Assembly: GCF_020382885.2 (NCBI RefSeq)
Contig: NC_058494.1
Location: 12,914,001 to 12,978,000, forward strand
Direction of reading: 5' to 3'
Length of the DNA: 64,000 nt
DNA from: Scatophagus argus
Taxonomy: Eukaryota > Chordata > Actinopteri > Scatophagidae
Shown here: piece by piece, positions 15,501-30,500 of the stretch
Numbering within the stretch: position 1 is the first letter of the stretch
Layout of the letters: each line of letters starts with the position of its first letter
The notes under the pieces: generated by a model
Told to the model about the DNA's origin: nothing
Databases searched by the model: none
Seen by the model: only the letters and a program-made list of their open reading frames with translations
Program-made: the position numbers and the translations under genes

Positions 15501-18500
15501 ACAGTGTCACAACTATTTAAATAATTATTTTAACTGGTAATTAAATCCCGTATTTGGGCCAACAAAAAGTATTTCGGTAGTGTATAATATAAAAAATAAT
15601 AAGACGCAACAAATTCAGAATGAACACTCTAAAAGGTTACTGCTGAAGAATTCATATCATGAATGGATATACCGTGCATTGTGTGGTCATTAAAGAGATT
15701 GTTACTTTTAGTAGATAACCTTTAAATAAAACCAAAAAGATGTAAACCAAAATATTATGTTAACAAAAACCACATCAGTTTCATGTCTACATGATTCATA
15801 AAAGGTTTAATATTTTCTCTACAGCCTGTCTGTAACAAAACAAAGCAGAACAGGAGGCCGGTGTTAAGAACAAAACAGATGAGAATGATTAGATAACAGA
15901 TCAAAAGCCTTTTTAGAAGCATGTGTTCGTTCGAGCAGCACAGATCTGTGCAGTGCCCATAACACGGACGTCAACATTTTACACCAAAACAAGAGGCCAA
16001 AAAAGGGCCCTTTATTTAAATTTTGACGCACACCTAGGTTTGAAAATTGTTAATCTTTTGAGTAGGGGGGATTCTCACCCTTGGTTTGGCACATAGATTG
16101 TGTCTGATAACAAACATGCAGGGTTATCAGATAACACATGAAATGGATGGGATATGAAGCATTTCCCACTTGAAAGGTTTTGTTCTAGAAAGGTGACACA
16201 TTTTTGCAGCACTATTAAAGACTTGTAACAGTTCCTAATGGAACAGACGTGTAGTATTACTTTGAAGGTCAGGTCCTGTCAAATATCTCTCCAGTGCCAT
16301 AACAACATATATGTATGTTATGTCTGCAGTTACCTTGTGCAAATAACTTACACATTTTACTATCATTCCTTTAATAAATCATCATAAAAAGTTTCAACAG
16401 AGCAAACATTTTCACTCCCATCTTCCGTGGTCATAAACGTCTTTAATTAAGTCCCAAATGAGTGAGTTCAATTGGCCAAGTCCATTATTGAGAGAATAAC
16501 CTCTCTTTGTATCTTACATGACTTTAGTTGTTGCTTCACCTCGCCCTCCTTCCGTCTCGCCCCCTTGCCTCGCCTGTCTTTGCACACTGCATCTGTAAGA
16601 TTAGCCCACCCTGCTCTGTACCTCACTGTGTATGTGTGCCTCAGTGTGTTCGTGTCTGCGTGCATGTGAGGTCTTGCACTGACGTCTACCTCAAACTCCA
16701 TCCCATCTCATGCTGGCCAGTGGCCTCCGAGCTCCTCATGCAGATATAAATATGGTCTGTGTGCCAGTCACAACCTGACAACATGTGCTGGACATGTGGT
16801 GTAGGCTTTCAGTACAAACACAATGATCTCACACTCAGACAAGGCACTTACACTCTCAAACATACGCACACACAATGAGTGCAGGCTGCTAAAGAACAGA
16901 TGTATATATGTGCACTTGCGCACACACATAAACACATAAAAATGCCCAACAGATGAAGGTGCAATCTTCCCCCTGTGCTTAAATGGGAACCACGTGCTGG
17001 CTTTGGGTTGAGGCAGACTTAGTAAAGTAAGTCCTTCCACTCATTATGTGGGATGACCCATGCTACCCTGAGGCTGAGGGGAACGCGAGGCAGCTCTCCG
17101 CTAGTCGGTCCTTTGAACGTGGCCTCCAAACTGGAGCGGTTAGCAATTAAATAAACAGAGGAGGAGATTTGTTCCCGCTGTCACTTGCGTTAGCCAAAAA
17201 GAACCTGTCGGGCCAAGCCTGAGTCAGTCTAAGGTACCATTAAATGGCAGGGAATCCTTTGCCCAGAGCCAAAGGAACTGGCAGCTGAAATTGCAGAGCT
17301 TCCCAACCACCAATACCACCAACACATACAGCTAATGTGCTTCCCCTGGACAATCTGCCCGCAAGAGCTCTCCAGGGAGAAATTACAGCACAGTATCAAC
17401 ATAAGTTTGCCGTTAAATTGTACACATACCACATGAACTAGGCAATTCATCCCCCCAAAAACACAACTGGCTGGACTGTGCAAGCAAAACACAGTCAAAT
17501 ATAACATCCTCAATTTAAACAGGTAATCCAGTGAGGTAACGCTGAGTGGACTGTGAAATATTCGTATAATTCCTGATAATTCATATTCCTCACAATTTAT
17601 ATATTTCCACATATTCAGTGTTACACTATGATGGTAGAGTCTCAATATGGCTTTAACAAGTGATTCCTAAGAGGACAGCAGTGACAGTACAACAGCCTAA
17701 ATGAATGCAGTTACAAATGAGCACGTCAGATATTTCTTTTTACATTTCATATGTACAAAAAAATCAGTTTACTATAATGCCAGGGCTGGCCATAAATTTG
17801 ATGGTGATCTGTACTACCTCACTAGACTGTCCTCCTCCTTTGATCTACGGTAAAACGTAACAAATTACCCAATAAATGTCAATATGACACATTAAAATCA
17901 CAATTTTAAAAATAAGGCCTTCTTATGCATTTAACATAAAAATATGATTTGTATATTGGAAATATTCTGAACTTGCCCAAACCAAGTGTTTGGTATGATA
18001 TAGTGACAACGTAAGAAAGTAGGACCAGCGGCTGCAACATTACTGGGTGGTACAGGAACTGAGGCTGATTATAGTCAATTAAAAAAGTTATGTAAGCCCA
18101 CCTAAACACTATGTTGGGACTAATGGTTTGAAACTGTTATAATAAATCCATCATTCTGTTAAGGACAATATCCATATATAGATATTGCAAAGACAATTTC
18201 TTTTGAAAAAAAAAAAATATTCTTACAAAAACATTACAGAGTAGCATAACTATATAAAATAGAGAGAAAAAAAATTCTCTGCTGAAGAGTGGAATTATCT
18301 TAAACTATAAATACACCACCTGTTATATGCATATATTAGGTTCTAAATGTACTTGTCAATCTAAAAATTTGAATACTGAAGTGATCCTACTAATTTTATA
18401 TTGTGTGTGGTTTTTATATTTGCATTTACTTTTTCCTTTATGTCCAAGTTTATGTGATGTTACATTGTCATGAGTTTTATTGTTTACCTGTATTTAATCA

Positions 18501-21500
18501 ATATATATATATATAAATAAAGTGTCTGCCCATACTGACATGTCATGTATCCACCATCTCACTCCCTAATATAAATAAATATGAAATACAAAAATTGTAG
18601 AATAATAAGCAAAATAGTACGTAAAATTATTAAATAAGTTAATGAATGTTAACTGTTCATAGACTACCTTAACTTCTAACCCTGATTAAAATAATGTGTC
18701 CTGATCCAATCCACTAGCTGATGTTTAAAATGTTTAATAAATCAATATATTAGATGAATGCAATATATAATAACAGATTGTACAGATAGCTATACATGGG
18801 TAAGTACTAGCCTCACACTTAAAAATTCTGCATGGCTAAACCTCTTCTAATGTTCACTAAGACAGTATTAGAAAGTCGGATTACTCAAAGACACGGTAAT
18901 AAGACCAAACCCTACAAAGAACACACACAGCCCAATAAGTGTTAGTTTCCAAGTGTTGTGTCATCCTCTGCTTTAAAGATGGTTGTGGGAAAGAAGCAGT
19001 GAAATCATACCTCCCTAGATTTTTTTTTCTTTCCTTATTATGTGTTTTCTGGGAGAATGCACAATTGATAGTTTGTGAAAAAGCGTGCGACTGCCAGCAT
19101 AGTGGCTGTGCGTGTTGTGGAGGATGGATGGAGTAGGGAGTGGAAGGGAAACAACCTCGCCCAGTTTCTGGACATCTGGATGTGATCCGGGTCTGCAGAT
19201 GAGCTGAGCAGGACTTACCACACCTCGCACTCCTGTGTCGTACTGAATGTACTGGACCTTTCTAAGTGCCTGTCTGCATTATATAAAGAAGGACTGTGGT
19301 GTGTGTGAAGTTAAGACTATAAGATGATTTCAAGGTTTAAAGGGGGTCTCACAAATCTCTCATCTCTGTTGATACGTTTAAAACATAAATTGGGTTGTTA
19401 CCGTAGAGCTGGCAGTAAAGTAAGCTGCCCACATGCTTTAACATCCTGACAGTCACATGTCGCTGATATCCCAAGACAAAATCATCAAGCAGCAGAGCCT
19501 TCCCCTACTGTCTTCTACCACCTGCCGTAAGTGAAACAGGTTCTTTCGAAATCCATATTTCTAGACGCAAAAGTTATTTTATCAACTATTATAGATCTTA
19601 AAAAAGTAAAGAGGTAGTGTAATTCAGACTTTGCTATGTCAACCAGCAGAATTAGTTTAAGTTAGCTGATGTGTTGCAGCATCCAGCAATTACGCGCCTC
19701 TCCATTTTGTTTTACTTAAATTACATCAGCGCTGCCACTAATGGTGGATTAATTGATCAGCTGATCAAAATTCAAATAGAATAACACGGACTGCATTCCA
19801 CCGTACTCTATGCACATTTACAGCACAGTATGCTATAATCTGTCATGTACTGAGCAACAAGTAAGCAGGATTTACAAAAAGAAATCTTACTTTCAAACTC
19901 AAATGTCAAGGTGCCATCGCCTGCTTGTCAAACTGCTGTTGACATTATTGGTGCCATTAAATAACACATGCACACAGTATATGAGAATTTATTTTCTGTT
20001 TTGACAGACTGCTGCAAGAATCTTTACTTTTGCTTTGTTTTTAAATACCAGAAAGCTTTGCCTCAATAGTATGACATTGAAGTAATGTGGGCACAAAACT
20101 GGTGCCAAAGCTGTTAAGCCTGTATAATTCCTTTAAGGGCAGCAAAGTCACTTTTACCTAAAATTTCTGTTGTGACTTTAGTTTTTCATAGGTCCACATT
20201 TCACAGGACTATACCAAAAAATCTGCTAACAGTAAATATTCGCTTTATTGTGGCACTGATAAGTAAGATTTGAACCTTTCATCGCCACACATATAACAGT
20301 ATCCTTGATTACTGCAACTCAGCCCCAGAATCAGACTTCTTGGCCTAAACCAGACCTGAAAGTTGTACCAGTATGTCCACCATCACTCACCTCTACTACA
20401 GCAGCATGTCAGTTTTCTCTTCCTGTAGACTGAAAATTTCTGCCACTGGCATTTTAATATGGGGGCCTTTCCTGCTAACATCTGTCACCACTGCACATTT
20501 GTTCCAGATGGATCAAGATAAATCGAAGCCATGATCTAGCAACAAAGCTTGCAGCTTGTAGGGCAGAAAGCATGAAGGATGGAAACCTGTGGGGAGAAAG
20601 CCCTCTATCTACCTGTAAGCATCTGTATTTATGTAAAAATGAATGATGTAAGAATGAGCAAATGTTGTTTTTGTTTTTACTGCCAGACAATATAGACTTA
20701 TAGATCAAATTCCTATATTTATCTTTCTTTAACTAATTTATGTTCACTTGATTAAGTAGGGTCTCGAAAAAGTGCTGTTTCCTGGGCAAAAGCTCCATTA
20801 TATCTAAAGTCCCTTTTGTGTATGAGCGTACCTTAATAATGCCAGGCATGACTACTTAAAATATCATTTCTTTTAAATAAGTAGTGCGGCGTGATGGGAA
20901 ATCAGCTACTGGCACTCAGCCACTCAGTCAGAAAACCCACATAAGGAAACATTCAGACAACCTTTTTATGTCTGGATATTTTGTTCAATCCACCACAGAG
21001 TCCAGAGGACTCCCCGAGATTTTCACATTAAAATCAGTCACTCATTATGGGGCCATTACATGAGCATGAAGAAATTCTCCACAATCAAAACCAGTGAAAC
21101 AGCTTAAGAATCAGTTCTGTGCACTTTCCTGACATCCACATGAGACCCCAGAAAGAGACATAAAACTAACCACAGGGTTAACAACAACAAAAAACACTAC
21201 TGAAAGAAGTACAACAGGTTGCACTTTACAGAAATGAAAAAAACTAAAGCCTACATCAACGCTTTCTGAGTGATAAAAGGGAGCATCAATCCACTGAGGG
21301 AAACAAAAGAAGGTTTGATTGATGAAATGTCTTGAGATGTCTTTCCTTAACTTTCCTTGCCCAAATGTTAATTTCCTTGCTGTGCCTAAACTGGATTATT
21401 CATCACTTGGCAGTGGTTGATGTGACCCCAGTCCCTCATGTCATTGTTAGCCCACCCTTCTCCACAACTCTATCAGGCCTTAGGACAGAGATGGATGCTG

Positions 21501-24500
21501 GGATGGATAGATCGAGAAATAAGGACAAAAGAACTCATCACTGATCGTACCCCAGTTAGGATGCATGGCAGTTTGACTGTTACATCTTCATTTGGCCATC
21601 TTTTGTCTTTCCATTGCATTGCCACCAATGCCTTTTGGTAATCTTTATTTAAACCTTTGTAAAATCACTTGTTTTACTCAGAAATACATCACAAAATTTA
21701 GATACTCTTAAAATCATGTTTTATCTGGACTTCAGTTAACTTTTAACAACATACAGAGATAAAATAAAAATGAGAGATTTGGCATATATAGGATACAGGA
21801 TTAAGGCAAAAAAGAGAAAAAAGATCTATGTCAGTTATTTTGAGAGACCAAGGAATATATATTATAGTGTGGGTGGATTACCTCTCCATCATTTATAGTC
21901 TCAGTAATTCACAATGTCAAACACCAGGCAGCCAATCTGGTGGTCACACAAAATGATGCGGCTCATTGAAAGCTTGACATTCCTTTGATGACAACACTCT
22001 TTTGAACATCACATCACGACTTTCTGCATATCCATGCTTTCTGGAAAACACTACTCACTACTGCCAGCCTCAGTTTCAAACGGAGCGAATCAAGCAAACA
22101 ATAAATCAATCTACAGCTCTGACCACACTGACTTTCTGCCGAGTGCCATCATTAGTGTGGTTTATTTGCTCACCATGCGGTTTCTACAAGCAGAAGCAAG
22201 CAGGGGCCTGAGTTCTCTGGGGTGGCAGCTGATGTCACTGTGCTGCAGCAGTTAAGTACCTTCTCCCCTCTCACTCTGCTGTTTATTTGGAAGTCATTAG
22301 TACTGTCCAACTTAAGCCCTCTGCTGACGCAAAATCAAATCAGTGATTTAATTATTACTCGGAAGTCCATCATATGAGAAAAGCCTATTCTGTTTCTTTA
22401 GTGGCTGGCTTACTAACTTACTAACACTTGGAAAGTAACACACTTACACCTAAAGAATAATCAGGCTGGTTGACAAAGTGCTCTCAAAACACTCACATTA
22501 CCAAAGGCTGCAGACTGAGTCACTGCTAAAGGGGTCCCCACACATTAAATGCCTAAATGTAAAGTTAAAAAAATTAAAAAGTACTAAAATCAGAGTTACA
22601 AAAATAGCCAAAAGAATTTAGCTTACTGAAGAAACAGCTCTTGCTCTGAACTTCATTTTTTTTGCTAAACTAAATTCATCTTGAGGGAACAGCCAGCAGT
22701 TTTCATTGCTCATGCTGTTACACAAAGGCATTACAATCAGCAACACCTTGACTGGTAAAACAATGAGAAAGTCTTCACAGATGCTTAATATGGACACAAA
22801 TGTATGCATATCATCCTTTCCCAATTGCCACTTTCATGTGCAACTGTGAAAAGTATTACAATGCCATTGACAAATGCTAACTAGCTTACACAGGGATGCC
22901 AAGCCATTTTGCAGGTGTCACATATGGTTGCAAAACTGTCACTACACTACATTCTCATATAACAAAATACAGAAGCCTGATATATCAATACATCTGCCTT
23001 GCCTCTATGTTAAGTGTATGCATTTACTGTGAATAAAGGTTTGAGGTCCAAGAATTCAGGAGAAGAGCGGTGCATAATAATTAGACCTCATTACGATACC
23101 TACAGTACTTGGTCCACTTATGGTATATAATCATTCTATGGTAAATTACTCTGGATAATAGAGAAAAGGAAGTGAGAGTGGAAAGCAAATTTTGTTAAAT
23201 AAGCAAAGGCTTGGAGCTAGACAACACCAAATTCTACATAGCTGCTACTGTGTCATGCAAAAAAGAAGACTTAATGACAAGTTTCAGACATGAGTACACA
23301 TGTGGTAAATCTTGGTGCAGTTAATATCTCTAAAACATTTATCTAAAATTTGTTCCAGATCTCGTCTCAATTCAAACAAGAGTCTATTCCTCTCCCGGTC
23401 ACTGATTTACTGTATACAGTGTGGTTATTACTGTGTTCTCAGTAAAGATGAGTCATCTAAGCAATATTAAGCAGTACAAAGAATTATCATCAAAGAGAGG
23501 GGAAAAACAAGGACAGAACCTGCAGGGGCCATGGATGTGATAGTTAATGTGCGAATACATCTGCTAGAGCTGTCTGAAGGCCATTTCAGTAACTTAGTTC
23601 ACTTGAATGGAGTCTTTGGAACAGATTTAGGTTAGCTGGAAACTCTGTTGGACACCAAACAAACTGTGAGATGGTGGAAAACAGATGAACTCATCATTCA
23701 TTAATTCAATTGGTCCAGGCTAAATATACAATGCCTGTACTCAATGAAGCTGTAATAGAAATACACCTGAAAACGTATTTTTGCTTTGTTTGTGGGTTAT
23801 CGTGTCCCTACTTCTCATACACACTGATGATAGACATAAGCCATTACAGTATGTGTCAAGTGTCACAGCTGCAGTATGTCACCACCAGTCAAATCCAATT
23901 TGCCCCTAAAATTCTGTCAAATGAGACACTCTCAAACTCATGCTGTTCCCTTTCAGACAAGAAATTTTAATGAGCAAGCCACTGTCTGTCACTCACAAGT
24001 ATGAGACGTGGACTGTGTCATTGTTCCAGGCCACAATCTGAGAAAAATCAACACCAATAAAGTGAAATTAATGTTGATCTTTCTTGGTGGGAAGGGAGTC
24101 TACTGCTGATGCAAACCATTTCAGCTGGTATGTGCCGGACTATTTTCTGCAACATTTAATTTGGAAATGAAAATATACTAATCTCTGGTAACATCATATT
24201 AGAAATATGAAAAAAAAAACTTGATGACAGCACATCATTTAACTAATTTTAACACACTAACAATAATGATTGAATTTCTCATTCTGTTATGACTGGCGAG
24301 TAAGATAGGAAAATCGTCAGAATGCACTAGATTAATGTTACGAGCCATAAAGCAGAGGCTGAAATTGAGGTAATCTGTCTACACGCTCACTTCCACATTT
24401 CAGTTCATTTTGATCCAGTTAAGTCTGAGAGCGTAGTAACGGAGGGCTTTGGGTTCATCTCTAAACCTCTGAAAAGGAACATCTTCCTTGCTGACCTCAG

Positions 24501-27500
24501 CCGGATTTGTTTCCCGAAAAGGAAATGACTGCAACCTCCACTGCACTCGGGTCATGAGCTAGAATTGAGCAGCCAAACTACAAAGAGCTTAATCTATTTA
24601 TAGGAAAACACTGCTACAGTACAGTGATCAGGGGTAAAAGGAACCTTGGAAGACAGAAAGACAGTTGGACACCAAGGTTACACGCCAACTGTCAAGATCA
24701 AGAGGGAGCTTTGCCATTTCCTGGCTTTCTAACTTAAATTGGGGGGCATCGCCAGAAGGTAAACAATGGAAAAGGAACAGCACTCTCTTCATAAGCATTC
24801 TTTAATTATATCACACAATTTTTTTATTTTGTAATAAAAATTACAAAATATTTTGTAATAAAAATAATAAAAAAAAACTATACCATAGAAACAGTGCTAT
24901 TAGACTGTTACAGGGCACACCCAGGATGAAAGGGGAAAACCATATTTTTAATTTAGTGATAATGGCCCTAGAATCAACCTTCACCATTCATACACTTGAA
25001 ACCGTGATTGTTAAAAGCAGGTGAAACAAAATTTAAAGTGCAGAGCTGACACAACATCACCAAACTGAACACTAAAAGCATAAATACTAAGTCAGTCACT
25101 CTACTTTATCAAATTACTTCTCTATGAACCCTAAGTCAGGCTTTTGGGAACATGGGTTCTCCACCAGCAGTCACTGGGTTTTTTTCAAACTACAGTGTCT
25201 ATAAAAAGGCTTGCCACCCTTGAATGTTTTCCTCTTTTAGTGCTTTTATAAATGGAATCATAGTCAATATAATTTGCCTGTTTTTTGACAAAAAAAATGT
25301 TAAATTGAAAACAAATTTCTACAAAGTAACGTTAGTTAATTAAGAACATAACATACAATAAGTGATAAATATCCATCCCCTTTAAAGTGAGCGCCCTAAT
25401 TCAGCATTGTTCCAGCCAACTGGTGCTAGTAGTCTCACCCATTAGTGAAATGGAGATCACCTGGGTGTAATGAATGTGTCTCAGGTGATTGTAGTATAAA
25501 GGCACCAGTGTCTAGAAGGTTCAGTCACTGGTTAATCAGTATTCCTGGCCACAATTATGCCATGAAGACAAAAGAACACTTCAAGCTACTCCAAGAAAAG
25601 GTGACTGAAACATATAAATCAGCGGATGGGTACAAAAAAATTCCAAGTGACTGAACATCCCCTGGAGTTCTTTTAAATCCATTAAGACATGGAAGGAATA
25701 TGACACATTTGCAAATCTGAGCCTAGAGCAGGCTGCCCTCACAAACTGAGTGACCATGCCAGAAGGAGACTAGTGAGGGATGCCACCAAGACACCTATGA
25801 CCACAATGAAGGAGTTAAAAGCTTCAGCAGCTGAGATGGGACAGACTCTGCATGCAACAGCTGTTGCCCAGATTCTTCACCAGTCAAATTTTTAAAAGAA
25901 AAAGACATTGCTCATTTTAAATCTCAACTACAAGGTCAACTAAAAAAAGGCCTTGAGACCAAAATGCAGCTTTTTGGCTATCAGATTGTTTGGCAGACAC
26001 CAAACACTACACATCACCATAAACACACCATCCTCATCGTGAGACATGGTGGTGGCAAGATCATGCTGTGAGGGTGCTTCTCAGCAGCAGGCCCTGGAAG
26101 GCTTGTAAAGGTATATGGGGAAAGTGAATTCAGCAAAACATAGGGAACTTCTGGAGGATAATCTGATTCAGTCTGCAACTACAACTTGGGAGAGGATTTA
26201 TTTTCCAGCAAGACAATGACCGCCAGCATACAGTGACAGCTACATAGAAATGGTTTATAAAATACAAGGTGAATGTTCTGGAGTGGTGGAGTCAAGACCC
26301 AGAGCTCAATCAAATACAGAATCTGTGGCTGGACATAAAAGGATCTATTCACACCCGATCCTGTGATTGTGGCCAAAGGTGCATCTACTAAATTCTAACT
26401 TGAAGAGGGTGAATATTTACGCGATGCTCATTTTACATGATGTATTTTTAATTAACTGACATACTTTGACATTAAAGAGTTTTTTTTGAAAATTTTTGTC
26501 AAAAAAAACAAAAAAAAACTATTTGACGATGATTCCAAGGGGGTGAATACTTTTTATAGGCACTATATACGCCTATTCTCCACCTTGTCACATATGGAGG
26601 ATCAAATATATCTCCCATAACTCTGCATGTGAGGATACAGAAGAGACACAGAGATATGGAAGAAATTGGAAAAGAGGTTATAAAATACAGACCTGGTGAA
26701 AAGAGACAAAGGAGTGTAGGGAGTGAGATGAAAGATGGAGGGGCAGCAAAAGGTCCCACAAAGGAGAGAAACACAGGTAGGTAAAGAAAAGCTGTTTGAA
26801 AACCAGAACCCTGTAGGCCCTGTGAATCATTGCTTCATGTCAGCAGCACGCTGTATGAACCTGAAACTTGGTCGTAAATTGTGGAGAGAGAGATCCAGGA
26901 GAGACAGTGAGGAACTCAGACTGGTCCATGAGGAGTATCAATCGTCTGCATGAGCATAAGAACCCGTTACACTGTATGCACCATGAATATCTTTCATAAT
27001 AAACAACAGGCCATGTATATATTTACGTTTTTATACCATAATATCCTAAAACCAAGACATGCTTTCCATAAAAAAGAAAAAAAACAGGTGGCAATATGTA
27101 CAGGCTTTAACAAATTTGTATCAGTTGGATTCATATCAACACAGAGCCAATTACAATTCCCACAGGTGGCATAGATATTTTGGTCATTACTGAAACAAAG
27201 AGTTTAGTTTCCATCACATGTATATTTAAGAGTCACATGGGGTCGAAACATGGGAGTAATGACAAGCTGTCGTTTCCAAGGCCAAAATCACTTGCCTTCT
27301 CACTTATTTGCAGTGGAACTGGCGTAATTTACCACTATGGCTCTCTCATCACCTATTCACATTCATATTATTGGAAACAATGACATTAAGCTGAAAAAAC
27401 AAGAAGAAAAACATGTCAGTCAGAGCAATGATCCATCTCTAGTCAAAACGGTAATAGGAGAGTGGCCTAAAACAATCAGCATTCCTTTCTTTCACTTCCC

Positions 27501-30500
27501 TTCACCCATTGCTGTCAACCAAACATCTGCCATTCTTTCCCAGCAGAAGGGATGTCCATTTGTTTCCATGCCTAGATCACTCGGTTATACAACCTCTGGA
27601 CTTGTCTGGGTATGAATGCTCAGACAGGATATTACAACGCTTCCTTTTCCCAACTGGACACTGGTCATCAGGGTAGAAACAGACAATAACTGCATGTACT
27701 GTAGGTGTGTGGAACAACTCCACATCAGTGTTTCCGTTGTAAAGTAACTGCCATTTCTTTCCCGGAAAATATGTTGAAATGTGACATATTTAAATCACTC
27801 CAATTTGAAAATATTCAACTTGACTGAAAAAGTTGCGCGCCACTGGGCTTGACACAGTGTTGCGTGGGGGAGACCAAGCAAAGTGGAGGAACAGAGCTGC
27901 TGCCCAGCTACCGAGACCAGGTAAGCTCTGGATGAAAAAGCCGACAGTAGAGCTGGGTTTCTGGAGGAATTAACGATGATATTCTGCTCCTGTTTGCAGC
28001 TGTTTATCAGTGGGAGGAGAGCTTTAAACTTTTGTGATTGGTTTAGATTTTTCCTCATTTTCGTTTTTCAGCCTCTCACTAGCTAATAGTTAATGTACAG
28101 TAACGAGTAGTAAAAACTTGTAACTGTTTGTCAAATACCAACCCTTTGTGTTGGCGATGCACAGCATCAGTGGTGCCCATGATTGATGAGAATTTCTCCC
28201 ATTTGTCCGAGGCACTGAAAGAACAATCACGTTGATTCGACTATTGTTGCTACTATTGGTTTCTAAGCTTAACAATTCGCCCAGCTGGGATTTAGGCTTT
28301 ATAGCTTGTTTCTTCAAAATTGTATAACTCAGAAGAGCAGTATTAACGAATTACTGAAGCCCTGAGACTGCACATTTCAATTATTTTAAGTCTGGATCAG
28401 CTTGCGTTGGGGACAGAAATATTAAGTCTAGAGTCCATCCACTTCTACTACAGTGTATATGACAAAGACACGAGGCCTCTATCCACAATGTAACTGTTAT
28501 TATTGCTGTGAACTATATAATCTACTCTCCTCTTTTATCGACCTGCAGTTTCTGAACTGTTAAGTTTCTTTCCCCTATCAGAAGAGAAGCTGACAGACTA
28601 ATGCATGTTCTAGGCTCACTGTCAGTGCAAACACTAGAGATAGCACTCACTATTAAATAAAGAAATGATAGGAATACATGTGTGCATCCTCTTTGTAAGG
28701 GGACACCCTCAGGCCTTGGCCTATTAACTGCTACAGCCTTCTGAGAGCGATGCATTAAAGGATCTAATTGTTCACTGGTTGACAGATGATCATCCCAAAG
28801 TCTTACATCTCATGTACCGCCTGTCTGAGCTTAGAAACAGTCTAGAGCAATGCACGCCTGTCTGTATGGCACATTCTACCTGTGATGGAAGCTATTTCTG
28901 CAGTGATGAGAGGCATTTAGCTAGAAATAACTCAAAAGCACCATTATCTCCAAGCAGATCAAATTCCGGAATACAAAACACAAAGTGGGGTCACTTTGCA
29001 CTATGGGATGCATGACAAAGAATAACTTGGTAGACCTGGTCCTAACCTGACTTTGAGGTCAATTGGGTGTATGTGTCTGGTGCATGTCAGTGTTGTGCTG
29101 GTGTGAGGTAGTATCACTGTTCTATATGAGGAAACCCACTGCATTGCAGAAGTATGTCTCATTGCTTTCACACTGCCACGTGTAATGTGTCTGGAAAAAT
29201 ATGTACAAATGCATTCATGAGTTAAAATTTACCGTTATGTTCATCCAGCTCATTGCCAATCTCCTGGCCCATTATCTTCTGTCGGCTGATGACAGCTGCT
29301 AGTGCATCTAGGCCAGCATCCTGGGCTGTGGAGAGAAAGGACAGAAATCAAAAGCTTAATACACTTGTATGTCTGACAAGACAAGAGACTAACAGTAAGA
29401 TCACCAGGATTATGCAATGGCAGATAACATTACAGAGAATAGAGAGGAGACTATTGCAAGCTATTACAACAAAATCTGTGATATGCACACAGGTATCTTT
29501 GTCAAATTTAGCAGTGGGCGCTGAACAATAAAATAATGCTGCTATCACCAATAAAAAAGCTTGTGTAACAAGCAGACAGGCTGTTGGGGTCCAGCTCAAA
29601 GTGCCACATGAGCAATTCAGTAGATTACCCCACTCAGCCTAGCTCCTGTTATATCTACAGCAGGCCAAGGTGGAGAGGGAGAACTCAAAAGAAGAGAAGA
29701 GAAAAGAAAAAATTTGGTCTATGTAGGTTTCCAACTCTGACACACTCTCTACCACTGGAATTTTTTATGACTGCAAGTTCATACGCTCACTATTACCCAG
29801 CTCCACCAGAAATCCCACAGGGGGACTAGAAACCTCAATGTGGTTTGGTCTCATTGTCTTAACAGGAGTCTCTGATCCCAAACTGACAACAACCAGAGCT
29901 GTAACGGAGACACAGCACTGAAGTGGCACATGGAGTCAGGTGAACTAATGTCTGGGTGTTCAGAGTCATGTCACAGCCATTCTGAATATCGGGTGAAAGC
30001 AGGCACAGGCTTACAATCTACTTTTTAAATGTTAATTATAAAGATAACCTTTTTTATGTTAGGATACAGTATGGCCAGTTTAACGCACCATTATGTAACT
30101 ATTTTACTTTAAGGTGCCTCTGTCATTTCCACTCTGTGCCCCAAATGCCTATTTTTCTTTGTGTACTCTACAGGCAAAAGGTAATGTGAATAATTTCACT
30201 TAACGTTATATGTTTATATGATAACACTGAACAAAACAGGAAAAAAAGACAGGCAAGAAACAAAACATCATACTTGAAGACATGTTTCTTCGATCATGCA
30301 ATCAACATGCTGTCATTTCAGACACTGACCATTTTTCCCTGGACTCTCCCGCTCAAAAGTCCAAGGGTTCTTGCACAAGAAACTGAACCACAAGTGAACG
30401 AGAGGCAAACTGTAAAGTGTTTTTTCCCCATCAAGGCAGACAAGGGTTATATAATTTACAATTTATTCAATCATGTGTAACTACCTTCAATGATATGTTG

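Larger units (their letters stand above)
3640..29232. other. stx8 giant intron (25.6 kb)
   Basis: This single intron splits the SNARE motif between residues 183 and 184. It is AT-rich and contains simple repeats, a LINE reverse-transcriptase remnant near 8.1 kb and a Tc1-type element at 25193-26565. Open frames in it are short and show no recognisable domain, splice context or codon bias, so I do not call a nested gene. Conserved non-coding elements cannot be judged without a comparison genome. Confidence 0.75.

Noticed and set aside
17229..17645. 138-codon open frame on the minus strand
   Set aside because: Lies inside the stx8 giant intron, with no recognisable domain, splice context or coding bias. 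Low-complexity hydrophobic and Cys-rich content fits a chance frame.
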